Positions 43,131-54,960 of a stretch of 64,000 nt of DNA are shown piece by piece. The translations under genes and the position numbers were made by a program. A model generated the notes under the pieces. The model saw nothing but the letters and a program-made list of their open reading frames with translations, did not search any database and had not been told where the DNA came from. Origin of the DNA: Hesseltinella vesiculosa (Eukaryota > Mucoromycota > Mucoromycetes > Mucorales > Cunninghamellaceae); NCBI GenBank assembly GCA_002104935.1, contig MCGT01000027.1, forward strand, positions 310,001-374,000, in the 5' to 3' direction. Within the stretch, counting starts at the first letter, position 1. Each line of letters begins with the position of its first letter.

Positions 43131-44290
43131 ATGGAGAAAAAGCCTGGGAGACTTGGCCGTCTTTCTTTACTGTTTCGTTTTGCATCTATGATACCCTGTT
43201 ACTTGTATGCATTGGCACTCAGTGCATTGACCTGCTTTGTTGCACAGGCGCGAAGAATCGTGGCTGTAGGCGATTTGCACGGGGATCTTGCCAACTCTAG
43301 AAAGACATTTCGGATGGCTGGCCTGATTGATGACGACGATCGCTGGATTGGGAATGACACTGTGTTTGTCCAAACGGTAATCCATTGGGAAGCCATTGAA
43401 AAGAGAAAGAGCTGATGGCGTTCCATTTTATTTGTTGTCATGACTAGGGGGACGTGCTAGACAGAGGCACCGACACAATAGCCCTTTACGATTTACTACG
43501 CAAACTGCGAGACGAGGCGCCAGCGACCGGCGGCGAAGTCATTCCACTGCTTGGCAATCATGAAGTGATGAATCTGATCGGTGACTGGCGTTATGTAACT
43601 CGCCAAGAAATTGATACTTTTGGCAGTTACGAAGACCGAGTCAAAGCGTTCCGTCTGGACGGCTTCCTAGGTGAATATCTGGGCGAACTCAACATGACAG
43701 CTGTGGTAAGCTTTTTTTTTTTTTTTTTTTTTTTTGGAATTGCCTTTAACTCGTGGTCATTGCACCTTTTTATTTTTGTCAGGTGGACGGCAATGTATTT
43801 TGTCATGGTGGGATTGATATCAATTTTGCCAAGTTGGGCGTGGACACGATCAACAGCTTTGTGCACGAAGATATGCCGGTGGTGGTAGGTCAGCACAAAG
43901 ACCCGCACGGTGTGTTTGGTGAACAAGGACCCACCTGGTACCGTGGTTGGGCTTTGGACAAAGAGCCGGGTGTCTGCGAGGCCGTCCAGCAAACCTTGTC
44001 GATATTGAAGGTATGACTTTTTACCTCATCCACGTGGCTCACCCTTTCATATTTTCTTTATTCAGGCCGATCGAATGATCATTGGTCACACTCCTCAGCT
44101 GGATGGGCAGATCCTCACCCGTTGTGATGGAAAAATCATCGTGATTGATATTGGACTTTCTTGGGTGTACGGCGGCCATGCTGGTGCCTTGGAAATTGAC
44201 GGTGAAAAGCTGACAGCCATTTACAAAAGCGGAAGGGTTGATTTGACGCCCAGCCGCCCTCCTCCTTTCGTGCACCAAGAGCTGCGCTGA
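43131..44290 (+). CDS. Shewanella-like protein phosphatase (PPP family, secretory)
   Basis: Four exons. After MEKKPGRLGRLSLLFRF comes a hydrophobic segment (YLYALALSALTCFVAQA) that looks like a signal peptide or anchor. The calcineurin-like metallophosphatase motifs follow in order: VAVGDLHGDL, TGDVLDRGTD, LLGNHEVMN, then VFCHGGIDINFA and MIIGHTPQ, with a closing IVIDIGLSWVYGG. This order and the GDVLDRG form place it in the bacterial-like SLP branch of PPP phosphatases, found in bacteria, plants, protists and fungi. It lacks the SAPNYC motif of PP1/PP2A. It probably dephosphorylates proteins in the secretory pathway or outside the cell. An AATAAA signal lies at 44447-44452. Confidence 0.85.
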
Positions 44291-44627
44291 AAGAACGCCC
44301 CCTTCCCCGCCCTTTTTCAGCCTTTTCTTTTTTTTCACATACCCTTCCGATGGATTTGTTTTGTTTACTCTTTGTGACCAGAAAAATGGCACACATGACA
44401 TTTTTTCTTTCTTTCTTTTTGTGATTTCGGCTTAGAAGTGTGGTTGAATAAAAATTATCGGCAGTCTTTTCTTTCGTCCTTTTTGTTTGAACGAGTAAAA
44501 CGCTATTTTAATACTGTGGTTGGCACCTCATCCTTTATTTATTTATTTTTGCCTCATTGAAGCAACGTCTGTTTAATCCCCAAAAAATCGGTTGCTCCGG
44601 TATCATGCTTGTCATATAGAAAAAAAA
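44291..44627. other. Intergenic, SLP terminator and CYSTM promoter
   Basis: 337 bases. It contains the SLP gene's AATAAA at 44447 and an ATTTATTTATTTT stretch near 44536-44549. No gene seen. Confidence 0.5.
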
Positions 44628-45060
44628 ATGTATCCGTCTCGTTATTATGCATCGCCTGTCCCTGTCGTCACTCCTCCTCCACCCGCTCTGACGGTCAGTC
44701 CATACCCTTACAATTACACCCCCGCCATGACTCCACAAATTTACCATAGTAAGTAGCGCCGGGCCTTTTGTCCTTGTACTCGTCAACAAACGTTTTCTTT
44801 CTCTTTGTTACACTAGCCCCAGCTGTCGCTCCTCACCCTCTTTATGCTGGCCGGCGTTATGGTGGCCCAGGATATGCTGGGGATCCATGCTGTGATGATT
44901 GTTGCTGCGGCTGCTGTACTTTTTGGTAGGTCTGGCAGAGGCGAAAAAAAAGAAAAGCAACCGATCTGACAGTTTCATTTCAACACGATGCCGCAGTCTC
45001 GCCAGTGTGTTTTGTTGTTGTTGTGTAGATGAAACCATGCATTGCTGCTATGGCTGTTAA
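44628..45060 (+). CDS. Small CYSTM (cysteine-rich transmembrane module) protein
   Basis: Exons 44628-44748, 44817-44925 and 44997-45060 join to 97 codons plus TAA with GT-AG introns and matching phase. The first two thirds are Pro/Tyr-rich (SPYPYNYTPAMTPQIYH). The C-terminus carries the CYSTM pattern: DPCCDDCCCGCCTF, a short hydrophobic link, a run of four Cys, then VDETMHCCYGC. CYSTM proteins are tail-anchored membrane proteins linked to stress resistance in yeasts and plants. Reading through without the second splice would stop at TAG two residues after CCTF, so both forms may exist. The 3' acceptor used is CCGCAG at 44991-44996; a later TAG acceptor would give an immediate stop. AATAAA follows at 45079-45084. 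Confidence 0.82.
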
Positions 45061-45756
45061 CAAAAAAAAATTACCCGTAATAAAATATCGCCCCTGCCAA
45101 ATCGGCAGCTTCAGCTCCTAATTTTGAAAGTTGGGAAGCGCCTGACGATCGGCTACCACCGTTGTAGCCAGTCATCTTTTCCGTGGCTCCGACAGGAACC
45201 CTTTTCCCTGTCCAAAACCTATCGTTCCCTTCGCCAGAGTTGATGTGATTGAGTTGGGCGGACGCTGCAGCTCCCTCTGTGCACCTGTTGTGCCCGAGGG
45301 TCTATCAGCTGGCCAGCCACCGCCCTATGACTGTTTACTTCAAAACCCCGTTGAAACGGCCTTCCCAATGGAACTTGACCAGAAATCAATCAAGCAATGA
45401 GAATGGGTGGCATTTTTTGGCCAATGTGGGCTGGTTTTAAAAAAAGTCATTTTGATTGGGTCGAGTTGGGCAGGAGATCGGCTGGTCAAAGGCTGGTCGG
45501 TGAATCAAAGCAGCAAGGTGCCTAACCGAACAGTGAAAGTCCTAGGTCAGGATGATCCATCACCGCTTACGGTTGATCACTGCAACGGCCAGTCGATTTG
45601 GATGGAGGCCTAGCTCAGAGCCTGCAAGCGTTGTGGAACAGCATTGATTGGGATTTTTTTCTTTACTTCAAAAATAATTTACATACAAAAAACAAACAAA
45701 CAGGGGGCAATCTAGATAATGCCAAGTGGGAGGGAGAACGGAAAGAAACGGATAAT
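45061..45756. other. Intergenic region
   Basis: 696 bases between the CYSTM gene and the 3' end of acetoacetyl-CoA synthetase. No supported gene. GGCTGGTC and GGCCAG words recur. Confidence 0.5.
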
Positions 45757-48412
45757 CTATTGAGCCAAAACAGGGATGTTGTAATACAATTCAAGCGATT
45801 GAGGGTTTGACAAGGTGCCGGAAGCTTGAACGGTTTGACCAGAGAGGATTTTCTTGACAGCGACTTCCACCTTTTTGCCATTGATGGTATACTGTTCAGC
45901 AGGTTGAAAAAAGAGGAGTGGATGAGTGGTTTGTAGGTCAAGCAGTAGCTGTTTCTCTTACAGGAATGTCTTGGATAGGCAGCACAAAGGCAGGGACATG
46001 ACGAGGGCTGAGGTCGCCTCTGATCTTGACCTTGACGGCCTTGACCAAGTCGTCGGTCAATTCGACACCTTCCTTCATCTTCAAGAAGAGGACGACGCGT
46101 TCATCATCTTCGCCCTTGATCTTTTGGCCAACGCACAATGAGTCTTCCACACCTTGGTCTACAAAGTGTTCGACGACGTTGTAAATTTCAGCACTGCCGA
46201 ATCGGATGCCAGAGGGGTTGAGGGTGCCATCGGAGCGACCGAGCATCATCACACCACCGGTCTTGGGGTTGATGCTGACGAAATCGCCATGGTGCCAGAT
46301 GCCCTTGAAGACGCTGAAGTAGGCGTTCATGTACTTGGTGTTGGCTTCATCATCGCCGTACATACACACAGGCATACAGGGGAATGGCAAGGTGCAGACC
46401 AAATCGGCGGGTTCGCCCTTGATGGATTTGCCTGACAAAAAAGGTGAGTCATCCCTTCGGTCGTCGTGCAGCATCTTTTGCCTACCTTCGTCTGTCCAAG
46501 CTTCGATCTTCATGCCGAGACAAATACATTGGATTTCACCACAGTAGACAGGCAAGGCGCAGTTGTGACCAGCAAACAAGGAAGAAATGTCGGTCCCACC
46601 TAAACAAGGGAAAAAAGAATGAGAGGCCGATCAACGAGGTGGGTGAGAGGCCTACCAGTGATGCTGCCCAGCATGATGTCCTTCTTGATGTGTTCATAGA
46701 CGAATTCAAAGCTTTCGGGTTTCAAAGGCGAGCCGGTAGAGTAGACGGCCTTTAATGTGTCCAATTTGCAAAGGTCCACTACAAGACAAAGAGGTAAAAA
46801 AAAAAAAATTGGACTTGGCCGCCGATTTTTTTTTTCTAAAGGGACTTACTAGGGTAGACCTTGGCTTCTTGTAAGGATTGCAGGTACTTGGCTGAGGCGC
46901 CCCAGTGGGTGACACCGACCTTGTCGGCGAGTTCCCAGAGTGACAAGGGTGAAGGCTTGAAGGGACTGCCATCCCAGAGCACCAAGGTAGCGCCCACAGC
47001 CAGACCACCGATCAACCAGTTCCACATCATCCAGCCGGTGGTGGTGTAGTAGAAAAAGACATCTTCAGGCTTCATGTCGCCGTGAATGATGTGTTCCTTT
47101 TTCAATTGGAGCAACAAGCCAGGGCCGGAGTGGGTAATGCACTTGGGTTTGCCGGTGGTGCCAGAGGAAAACAGGATGAAGGAGGGGTGACGGAAGGGCA
47201 GTTGTTCAAACGTGATAGCTTCAGGCAATTGGTCTTCAGGAACAGTGGCCAAAAATTGATCCCAGGTTGTGCTGAAATGAAAAAAAAAAAAAAAATGGCG
47301 CCGTGAGAAAAAACCAACCCAACATGCACTTTGATTGGGCGATCAAGTGTCTTTTTTTTTTACCTATTAGCCACGTTGCCCATCTCTTGGTCCTTCACAA
47401 AGGGAATCATGACCACTTTTTCAAGAGAGGAGAGGCCCTGGACAACAGCTTCCACCTTGGGCAGATGGTTCAATGTCTTGCCATTGTATACCACGGCATT
47501 CACAGTGAACAAAACCTTGGGTTGGATTTGGGCAAATCGATCAAGCACACCCTGACAGAATAAAAAAAAAAAAAAAAAAAAGGGCGGATCAGTCAAACCT
47601 TATTCCCCCCAGACTTGGATGGCGTGCGCTTCCAGCTCATCCACTCGCGTTGCGTTCTGCTCTTTCATTTTCGCTTACCGATGTTCCGAAATCTGGAGAG
47701 GTGGAACTGTTTAAAAAAAAGAGAAAGATCAGGATCAAGAAAGGCTCTCAACAAAGTCTCCTTTGTTCTTTACCTCCAGATCGCACCAATACTGGTAGCA
47801 GCCAACATACCAACAATCGCTTCGGGACAGTTGGGAATATAGGCGGCAATGCGATCACCCGTCTTGATACCCATGGCTTTCATGGCTTCGGCACAGCGAA
47901 GCACTTGTTGGTACAGCTCAGCGTAGCTGATGTATTCCAAATCACGGCCTTCGCCTAAAGGACATCGCATCAATACGGGGCCTTTTTTTTTATCTTTCTT
48001 CCAGCGCTTACCTGTGGCAATGATGGCGGTTTTATCAGGGCTACGGCACCACAAGAGGTTTTCTGCAAAGTTAAGGCGAGCGTCTCCAAACCAGTTAGGA
48101 ATAGAGTCCATGGGAGCCTCTTTGTCCAAAACGTGGTCACCTTTGTTGGAGGCCACAATGTTTGTACGATCCCAAACATCAGACCAGAACAACGCAGGTT
48201 CCGTGACAGACCATTCGTACAGCTCTTGGTAGTTTTCTATGATACCAATCCTGTGAGTTCATCTTCCTATTTTTCTTGAAACACTTACGCAGGTTCAGTT
48301 GGTGTTTAGCATTGACATACATTCGGAACTGTTCCATTTCGGTTTGTTCAGGGTGTGAAGGGGTCCATAAGCAACGGGGTTCAGCTGGTACAGTGGAGGC
48401 ATCCATTGTCAT
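45757..48412 (-). CDS. Acetoacetyl-CoA synthetase
   Basis: About nine exons; start [19 protein letters not shown] at 48412, stop after NIPVLAQ at 45759-45757. The acyl-CoA synthetase (ANL) motifs are present: ATSIGAIW, the P-loop-like [36 protein letters not shown] (typical of acetoacetyl-CoA and propionyl-CoA synthetases), [58 protein letters not shown] (split here across two blocks) and the C-terminal lysine motif [14 protein letters not shown]. The enzyme (EC 6.2.1.16) activates acetoacetate with ATP and CoA in the cytosol, feeding ketone-body carbon into sterol and lipid synthesis. It is divergent from the hydrolase gene, with 367 bases between the start codons. Confidence 0.93.
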
Positions 48413-48779
48413 TATTGTAATGTGGGGAAGGAATAAACTAAAAAAAAAATAAAAGTAAAGAAAAAGAGGAACAAAAGAACAGGACACAATTTTTTTTTTC
48501 TTGAGCCTCACGGCTGACGGGCAGCGTGGGAAATCCGCCTTTTTTCGACCTCCGGCTGGGAGGCGGCTGGGAGGGCCACCTGTTGCTTCCGAGTGCCAAT
48601 CTCGGAACGAGAATTTGCATCTCTCATGAATCTGCATCCGTTCTCTTTCATGTGCTATTGCAAAACCTGGGGAAACAAACAAAAAATAACCCTGTGCCAC
48701 CTTTCCACTGCCTTAAATTTTTCTTCTGCCTTCTCCCCCTTTTTTTTTTCTTGTCTCTCTTTTTCATCCAACGATAAAT
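48413..48779. promoter_or_regulatory. Divergent promoter of acetoacetyl-CoA synthetase and alpha/beta hydrolase
   Basis: 367 bases with T/A runs, GAGGCGGCTGGGAGG near 48559 and a pyrimidine-rich leader before the hydrolase ATG. The shared promoter could coordinate the two genes, but this is untested. Confidence 0.45.
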
Positions 48780-50161
48780 ATGTCACTTGCCCAGGCCGCA
48801 CCTGTGGAAAAAGGCCGAATCAAGGTTGGCTACCGAGGTCAAGGCCGTCAACCTATCCATCTTTACTATGAGAAATATGGCACTGGGCCTGAAAAAGTCT
48901 TATTTGTGATGGGTGAATAATGAAAAAAAAATGGCTCTTTTTTTTTTTTTTTTTTTTTTGATTGCTCATTGTTTCCTGTTTCAGGCTTTGCTGCTCCATG
49001 CCAAGCTTGGGATTTCCAGGTAACCCTTTTCTTTATCTATGCCCAGTGCTCACGCTTTCTTCCTTTCAGACCAAATTCCTTGCCAACACTGGCCAATACA
49101 CCGCCGTTCTCTACGATAATCGTGGCAATGGTCATTCAGGTAACACTAAAGCACCACGTGAAGAACGACAAAAGATTCACGCTCGCGCTTGTCATCTTTT
49201 TTTTTTTTTTCAAGATTCGCCCTTTGGCCTTTACACGTAAGTTTCCCTAGTTGTTGGGAAAACGATAACAATGCATTGTAAGCTGCAATTTTCCTAATCC
49301 GGTATTCAAATGATGCCTGTTTGTAGCACCAGCCAGATGGCTGCTGACGCCCTGGACCTGATGGATGGATTGGGTTGGACCGATTGCCGAGTTCACTTGG
49401 TGGGCGTTTCCATGGGTGGTATGATCTCATTGGAAATCGCTGATATAGCTCCCGACCGAATCCTCTCTTTGACCCTGACAAGCACCACTGCTCGACGCCT
49501 CTTGCCCTCGGTAGGTGGCGAAAAAAAAAAAAAAAAAAGCAGCACGTCGGCCCAAATTTACCTATTTTTTATGATGGCAAATCAAATAGTGGTATGTTGT
49601 TGCCACATTTGCAAAGATTATCTTTTTTTACGAGCCTCATGACCAATTGTCAGCAGCCATGGAGATGGTCTATCCTGTCGAATGGATGAACAAAGTCCCA
49701 GAAGATCCTGCTTTGGCCGAACAATATGAAACCAACCGCGAAATGATCACCCTCACCTTTATCCGGCACATTGGCCAGTCTCGTCTGCAACCTCTGCAAG
49801 GCTCCTTGGGCCAGATATCGGCATGCCTTCGTCACAACTTCTCGGATGCACGACTCCGCCGGTTGAAAGACACCGGCATTCCCATTTTGATTGTCACCGG
49901 TACCCACGACAACATGGTTCCTGCCGCCTTGTCCTATCGCCTCAACCGTGTACTCAAGGTCGCTCAGTTGGAAGTCTTTGAAGGTTCCGGCCACGATATC
50001 CCTGAGGAGCAAGCAAGTGAAAAAAAAAAAAAAAAAAAAAAAAAAACGCCGTCGGATCTTCTAATCTCCCCCTCTAGGTGCATCGCTACAACAAGTTGCT
50101 TTTGCAACACTTTAACAAGGCCAGCTCACACTCACCCCCTCGTGCTGAAGCAAAGCTATGA
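48780..50161 (+). CDS. Alpha/beta hydrolase fold protein
   Basis: About seven exons; start MSLAQAAPVEKGRIKVGYRG. The AB-hydrolase landmarks are LFVMGFAAPCQAWDFQ (oxyanion region), YDNRGNGHSDSP, HLVGVSMGGMISLEIA (nucleophile elbow G-x-S-M-G), IPILIVTGTHDNMVP (acid) and FEGSGHDIPEE (catalytic His). The set is complete, so an active esterase, lactonase or similar enzyme is likely; the substrate is unknown. The last intron (50013-50077) begins GCAAGT: this joins EEQ to VHRYNKLLLQHFNK. A GT four bases further in would give a different 12-residue tail. The intron before SAAMEMV/VAMEMV (about 49512-49656) is hard to place exactly and runs through an A18-type tract. Confidence 0.83.
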
Positions 50162-50277
50162 CCAACGTTTCTGTCAATAAACAGACATGGATGACCAGGG
50201 GACGGACAGCCAAAAAAGACATGTGACAAGGGAGATTTATTTACATAGCTGCAACACGACAAAGAAAAAAGACGGCG

Positions 50278-51558
50278 TCAGCCTTGAGATACCCAGCTGT
50301 ACTGATCCATCAGAGCTTTTTGATCAAGTGAAAGTGAACCTTGGCGGACCCGGTCGACGGCAGCACCGATGGTGTTGATCAGGTCCTGACCAAAGACGTC
50401 TTCCTTGACCCCGGACTGGCGCAGGCGTACGTAAAACTCGACCATTTTGAAGTCTTGGGCTTGCATCAGGTAGGTGTACAGCAGGTGCTGGATCGCTTCG
50501 GTTCCTTGACGGGTGTTGGATGGATGTGGTGTGGGCTCGTCGACAACATGTTCCAGATGGAGCAGTAGCTGTTCAGCCAGCATACAGCCTTGGGGCACAT
50601 CGCTACTGGTCAGTTCTTGGGCCACCTTTAGCCACACAGACACCCGATGTTGGGTCCAGGCCGATGACTTTTGCGGCTTCTTCAGCTCCAAAAGTGAACG
50701 TGTGGTAGAGACAAGACGGTCGGTGAACAGCGGTGGTGACAGGTGGAGAGATGGGATGTTGGAGGAAGTGGAAGAACCAAGCATTAACCAATCGACATAA
50801 CGTGTGTAGAGGGAGGCTGGCGGCTGGATCACATCTTTGTGACGCAGAATGTCTTGCCATAAAATGTCAAGGGCATGCACATTGCCAATGGCAATAAAAT
50901 AATCCATCATCACCGAGCAGTCAAATGCGGTCTTGAACTTATCGAGCGAGTAATGCTGGAGCATGGTGAAGTAGCGCTGCGCCTGGTCGAGGTGGTGATG
51001 TTTGATAGCAGCCTGGATCATATAGGTAAAAGTGCGGGTGGTCGGCAGACGGTTTTGCTGTTGAAGCATGGCTTGGATGACGTCGTCAGCCTTGGTAAGC
51101 GTGTCGGTGCCATCAGGGGCTTGACAATGTAAGTAGGCACGAATCAGTCGATTGTACATGGCGGTGGGAACATGCTGGCCGGCCAGCTTCATGTCTGTGA
51201 AGAGCGAGTCCAGTTTGGGCATAGAGTTGGCTGACGATTCCATCCCTTGCTTGAACGCTTCGAGTTGGGACAGAGTGACTTTGGACGACAGGGTATTTGG
51301 GGTGAGGAGAGAGGGGGTTTGCTGGGTGCCAAAGATGACATGATCAATGATGTTACTGTAAGACGTTTGGCTTTGGTTCGCCTTGTCATTCAGGCGTTCA
51401 CGAAAAAGATGGGTCAGGCTTTTGTAAAGTTGCTTTTCTTCCTTTTCGTTCAAAAATCGTTGGAACCATTGTCCATTGGAGGACCCAAACCAAGACTTTT
51501 GTGTCTGTTTACACATGCCTATGAGCTGTGGGGATGTTTGTAGGAGACGCTTGGACAT
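50278..51558 (-). CDS. Pentatricopeptide-repeat-like (PPR) protein, probably mitochondrial
   Basis: Single exon of 426 codons starting MSKRLLQTSPQLIGMCKQTQ, a basic, Ser/Thr-containing N-terminus that fits a mitochondrial presequence. The body is helical with PPR-like pairs, for example TAMYNRLIRAYLHC, TTRTFTYMIQAAIKHHHLDQA and FDCSVMMDYFIAIGNVHAL, each with the T-Y/F-N/T-x-L/M-I and small-residue spacing of the 35-residue repeat. Such proteins bind organelle RNA to aid processing, stability or translation. Repeats are few and degenerate and the RNA target is unknown. Its 3' end converges on the hydrolase gene, 116 bases away. Confidence 0.75.
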   Translation of the reverse strand: MSKRLLQTSPQLIGMCKQTQKSWFGSSNGQWFQRFLNEKEEKQLYKSLTHLFRERLNDKANQSQTSYSNIIDHVIFGTQQTPSLLTPNTLSSKVTLSQLEAFKQGMESSANSMPKLDSLFTDMKLAGQHVPTAMYNRLIRAYLHCQAPDGTDTLTKADDVIQAMLQQQNRLPTTRTFTYMIQAAIKHHHLDQAQRYFTMLQHYSLDKFKTAFDCSVMMDYFIAIGNVHALDILWQDILRHKDVIQPPASLYTRYVDWLMLGSSTSSNIPSLHLSPPLFTDRLVSTTRSLLELKKPQKSSAWTQHRVSVWLKVAQELTSSDVPQGCMLAEQLLLHLEHVVDEPTPHPSNTRQGTEAIQHLLYTYLMQAQDFKMVEFYVRLRQSGVKEDVFGQDLINTIGAAVDRVRQGSLSLDQKALMDQYSWVSQG

Positions 51559-52027
51559 GATTAGAAAGACGAGAGGAATAAAAAAAAAAAAAAAAAGCAG
51601 GCTGCATTCTTACGCTTACAAAAATGACAGATCCATCTTCCGCAAGTCCCCATTGGATGGTGGGTGGCACACATTGCTTACGAAATGATTTTTCAACAGA
51701 AAAAGGCTCACAGGTGATCTACAGGCTTTAGGTGATGTGGAGCGAAAATGAAAAAAATGACATAGGCTGCATCGTAGGGTTGTCCTATGCAGCCGGTTTT
51801 GGTACTTCATCCGTTGTAAGCGATGGTTCAAGGGAGGAAGGGGGTGACACCAACCACAGGAAGAATCCCCGCCGTTCAAAAATGTAGGCTGTTTGCCCTT
51901 AATTTTTAGTCAGCACTTCTTTTTTCCTTTTCTTTCTTTTGCTTTCTCCCCCTCTCTTTGTACACACTTCTTTCTTTTTTTTTTTTGTATAACAAAACAT
52001 TGTACTTTTATTCCTATTGACATAGCT
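51559..52027. promoter_or_regulatory. Divergent promoter region (PPR protein / bZIP factor)
   Basis: 469 bases between divergent start codons, with a pyrimidine-rich leader (about 51911-51985) ahead of the bZIP ATG and an A16 run near 51581-51596. No gene seen. Confidence 0.5.
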
Positions 52028-52998
52028 ATGTCCAACGAAAAGCGTCGCCGTATTGTCACCACTGAATCAGACGTGAATGATACTCGTAAGTTTATCAAAG
52101 GGGATGAGCCGAATCCCTCCCTCATTGCCCTTTTTTTGATAGCCATACAATTTAAAAAAAATGAAGACGATCCATCTTCCAAAGAGGTAAGAAAAGAATG
52201 CTTCCCATGACTGATTTTGCGCCATGCTCATTTTCTTTTGGTCAGTTATCTCAAGTGGAACGTCGAAAAAAGCAAAATAGAATTGCTCAAATGAACTTTC
52301 GTATCCGGAAGGAATTGTATGTCAAGGAGCTAGAAATCAAGGTACAAGATATGGAGCAACTGAAGGAACGGCTGGAGCAGCTGGAAAAAGAAAATGCTCG
52401 ATTGACCCATCGTATCTGGGAACTGGAGCATCCTTCAGGCTCACCTCCCCCCACCACCTCCCCTTCCAATGCCAAATACCTCTCTGCCCCGGCCTACACT
52501 CGACCAGCCTTTGCCGCTTCCTTTGAATCCAACACCTTGCCTCCTCCTCGTCAGATCCAGCTGGAACCTCATCCTCACCAAACTGCCAATGCCACCTCCA
52601 CCCTACGGGACCATCCTCATCCCATCTATGCCACCTCGCCCACGTCCTCTACCAATTCCTTGCCTGCCTCCACACCCAACCAAGACGGCCACAGCCCGTC
52701 GTCCACACCCCCCTCCTTACCCACCACACCTTCTTTGGGCTCACCCGGCAAATCCTCCATCACCTCTTTGCCCATCCTTCCTCCTCCCACGCCTTCTGCC
52801 TCCTCCTCCGTCTTTCGCCCGGTACCCATCGCTCATTGGGAAAAGGAAAGCAACCAACGACAACAACGGCATGACCGTCCCCTACATCCGGAGTCCTCTT
52901 CAGACCATGGCCGCGTTTTGGACGACCTGGCCTCCATTCTCCGTACTCGTCACCGTCCACCTCTTCGTCAACCTGAACAAACCACCACCAATGTTTGA
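52028..52998 (+). CDS. bZIP transcription factor (Yap/AP-1-like)
   Basis: Three exons; ATG at 52028, introns about 52085-52142 and about 52186-52245. The basic region VERRKKQNRIAQMNFRIRKE has the QNR-x-AQ-x-x-FR core of fungal Pap1/Yap-type factors, and is followed directly by a coiled coil with heptad leucines (ELEIKVQDMEQLKERLEQL, then EKENARL). The remaining two thirds are Pro/Ser/Thr-rich with no clear Cys-rich redox domain, so a direct Yap1-like redox sensor is unlikely. An AATAAA signal lies at 53245-53250. It ends convergent with the CBS gene. Confidence 0.85.
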
Positions 52999-53508
52999 TC
53001 AGCGTTACTTTTTTTTTTTTAACCCCCTCTTGCTTACCCAATCCCTCGTTCTCCCACCCCCCTCTCTTTTCTTGATGATTAGATGGAGCTGGCCCTTCCC
53101 CTTTCATTGACTCCATGTACGCACACGTTCATTTTGCTGTATAATTCACCATTACCCCAAACTTGTTTTGACTCTCCTTTTTCACCTTTCCATTTTTAAC
53201 CCTGTCCTGTTGATGTGATGTATATAATCTAATTTATTTATTGCAATAAAAAATACCAGAGCTTTCAACTTCTTGCCAAACGTTCATTCCAGACTTGTCA
53301 AAAAAAAACCTGGTATTGCAAATAGGGGTTGAAGGAATATAAACAAATGCGTGCTTCCCCACAGCCCCTCCTCTCTCCTATTTCATGCAAGTTACTGGTA
53401 CCGTACGCCACACCAAACACATTTCACCCCCTTTTTAATGATCGGCTTTTTTTTTTTTTTTTTTTTTTTTTGTATCAATGATAGACAGCGAAAATGAAAT
53501 GAGCTGCA
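52999..53508. other. Convergent 3' intergenic region
   Basis: 510 bases holding the bZIP 3' UTR (AATAAA at 53245) and a T-rich run of about 23 bases (53449-53471) on the side of the CBS gene. No gene seen. Confidence 0.55.
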
Positions 53509-54960
53509 TCAAATGGCAAAGGCTGGTCTGGAAACGCTGGATCGTCGAGTGCCTGTGGGTGTCACTCCCACCTGACCAGCCACAGCCACCATGATGTCTG
53601 TCAACGAGAGTACGCCAATGGGGCGGTCTCGTTCATCTGTCACCCAGACTCGATGGGCACGCGTAGCTAACAATTTGGCAATGGCAAATCCCAATGTCGT
53701 TTCCAATCGAACATCAAACACTGGCAGGCGATCCTTATCAAATAAAATGGCCGCGGTCAGGCCATGTGAGTTTAGTATACTGCCGCTCCCTCTTTTTTCT
53801 TTTTTTTACCTGACCGTCTTCGATGCCTTGCTGCGTTCGGATAAGGCTGACAAACTGGATACAGGTTTCCCATAAAAGTCGATGATGGACACTTTTCAAG
53901 ACATACTATAGTTCCATTCCCGAAAAAAAAAAAATAAGCTTAGCTTTTGGCCCTCCCTGTCTCTGGATCTCCTTTGCCCCTTACCTTGACATCTGTCATG
54001 CTGATATTACCAAGAATGACGCCCATATGACCAAGCACTGCCACGGACGAGACGCCATGTTCGCTCATTTGGGACAAGGCTTCCAGAACGGGGGAATCGG
54101 CATTCACCGAAATCACTGCACTTTCTCCCAAACTCAATTGCCTGACCTACGCATTACCATGAAAAAAAAAATGAGGGAAGCCATGGTTTTTTCTTCTTCT
54201 TCTTACTGTTCTGTTCAGGAGATCGTCGATTTCCGGGAATTGGCGGCGGTGTTCATACAAATATTTGACCACCGTTGACTGAGATAAAATTCCTTTGATG
54301 GTGCCGTCTGGTTTTAATACGCACACTACGCCACAACGTCATCGAGACACCTGTGAGTACAAGGCCATGCTGTTCCTTCCATTACCTCGATGCGTCCCAC
54401 AAGCAAATATCTCCACAGCTGATAAAAGCGTTGTTTCATGCATGATCGAGTAAAATGGATTGCGCTGTGACAAATCTACGCGAGTCAGAGTAAGTATCAA
54501 GGTGCCTGATGGGATGGGCAAGGGAGCTGCTTTACCACTCGCCAACGAGACTGGCACTTGTTTTCCATTCATGGCACGTTGGACGATTTCTTGGATTTCC
54601 AGGGAGCCAGTGTCATTGACAGAGCTGCTTTTGAGCACCAACAGGATATACGCAATGACATCGCCAGCATCAAACATGCCACAATATTTCTTGACTGTAT
54701 TACCATGAGGACTAGTGGACATGTTAAAGACAGGGGCTGAGGATATGTTGTTCTTGACAAGGTGATGACAAGCTTGCTCCACAGGCGTGTTGCCATCACT
54801 TTTCAACAAAAAAAAAAAAAAGAGTGAGACTTTTTTGCGTTGCTCTCTACTTTCCATGGCCAGTTTACATTTCGATAATGACTTGATCGTCTATTAGACT
54901 AGACGCTTTGATCAATGTCCAGTCATGAGACACAGTGGTGACACCTTCACGATGGGTCAT
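53509..54960 (-). CDS. CBS-domain protein (about four CBS repeats)
   Basis: About six exons; starts MTHREGVTTVSHDWTLIKAS at 54960 and ends at 53509. Four CBS-like segments can be followed: DGNTPVEQACHHLVKNNISSAPVF; the region ending ETTLLSAVEIFACGTHR then VCVLKPDGTIKGILSQSTVV; VNADSPVLEALSQMSEHGVSSVAVL with GVILGNISMTDV; and VRLETTLGFAIAKLLATRAHRVWV with DRPIGVLSLTDIMVAV. Paired CBS domains bind adenine nucleotides, as in AMPK gamma/Snf4 and Sds23. The spacing resembles this group, but I cannot choose between a Snf4 relative, an Sds23 relative and a separate family. Residues that contact AMP were not checked. Confidence 0.75.
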
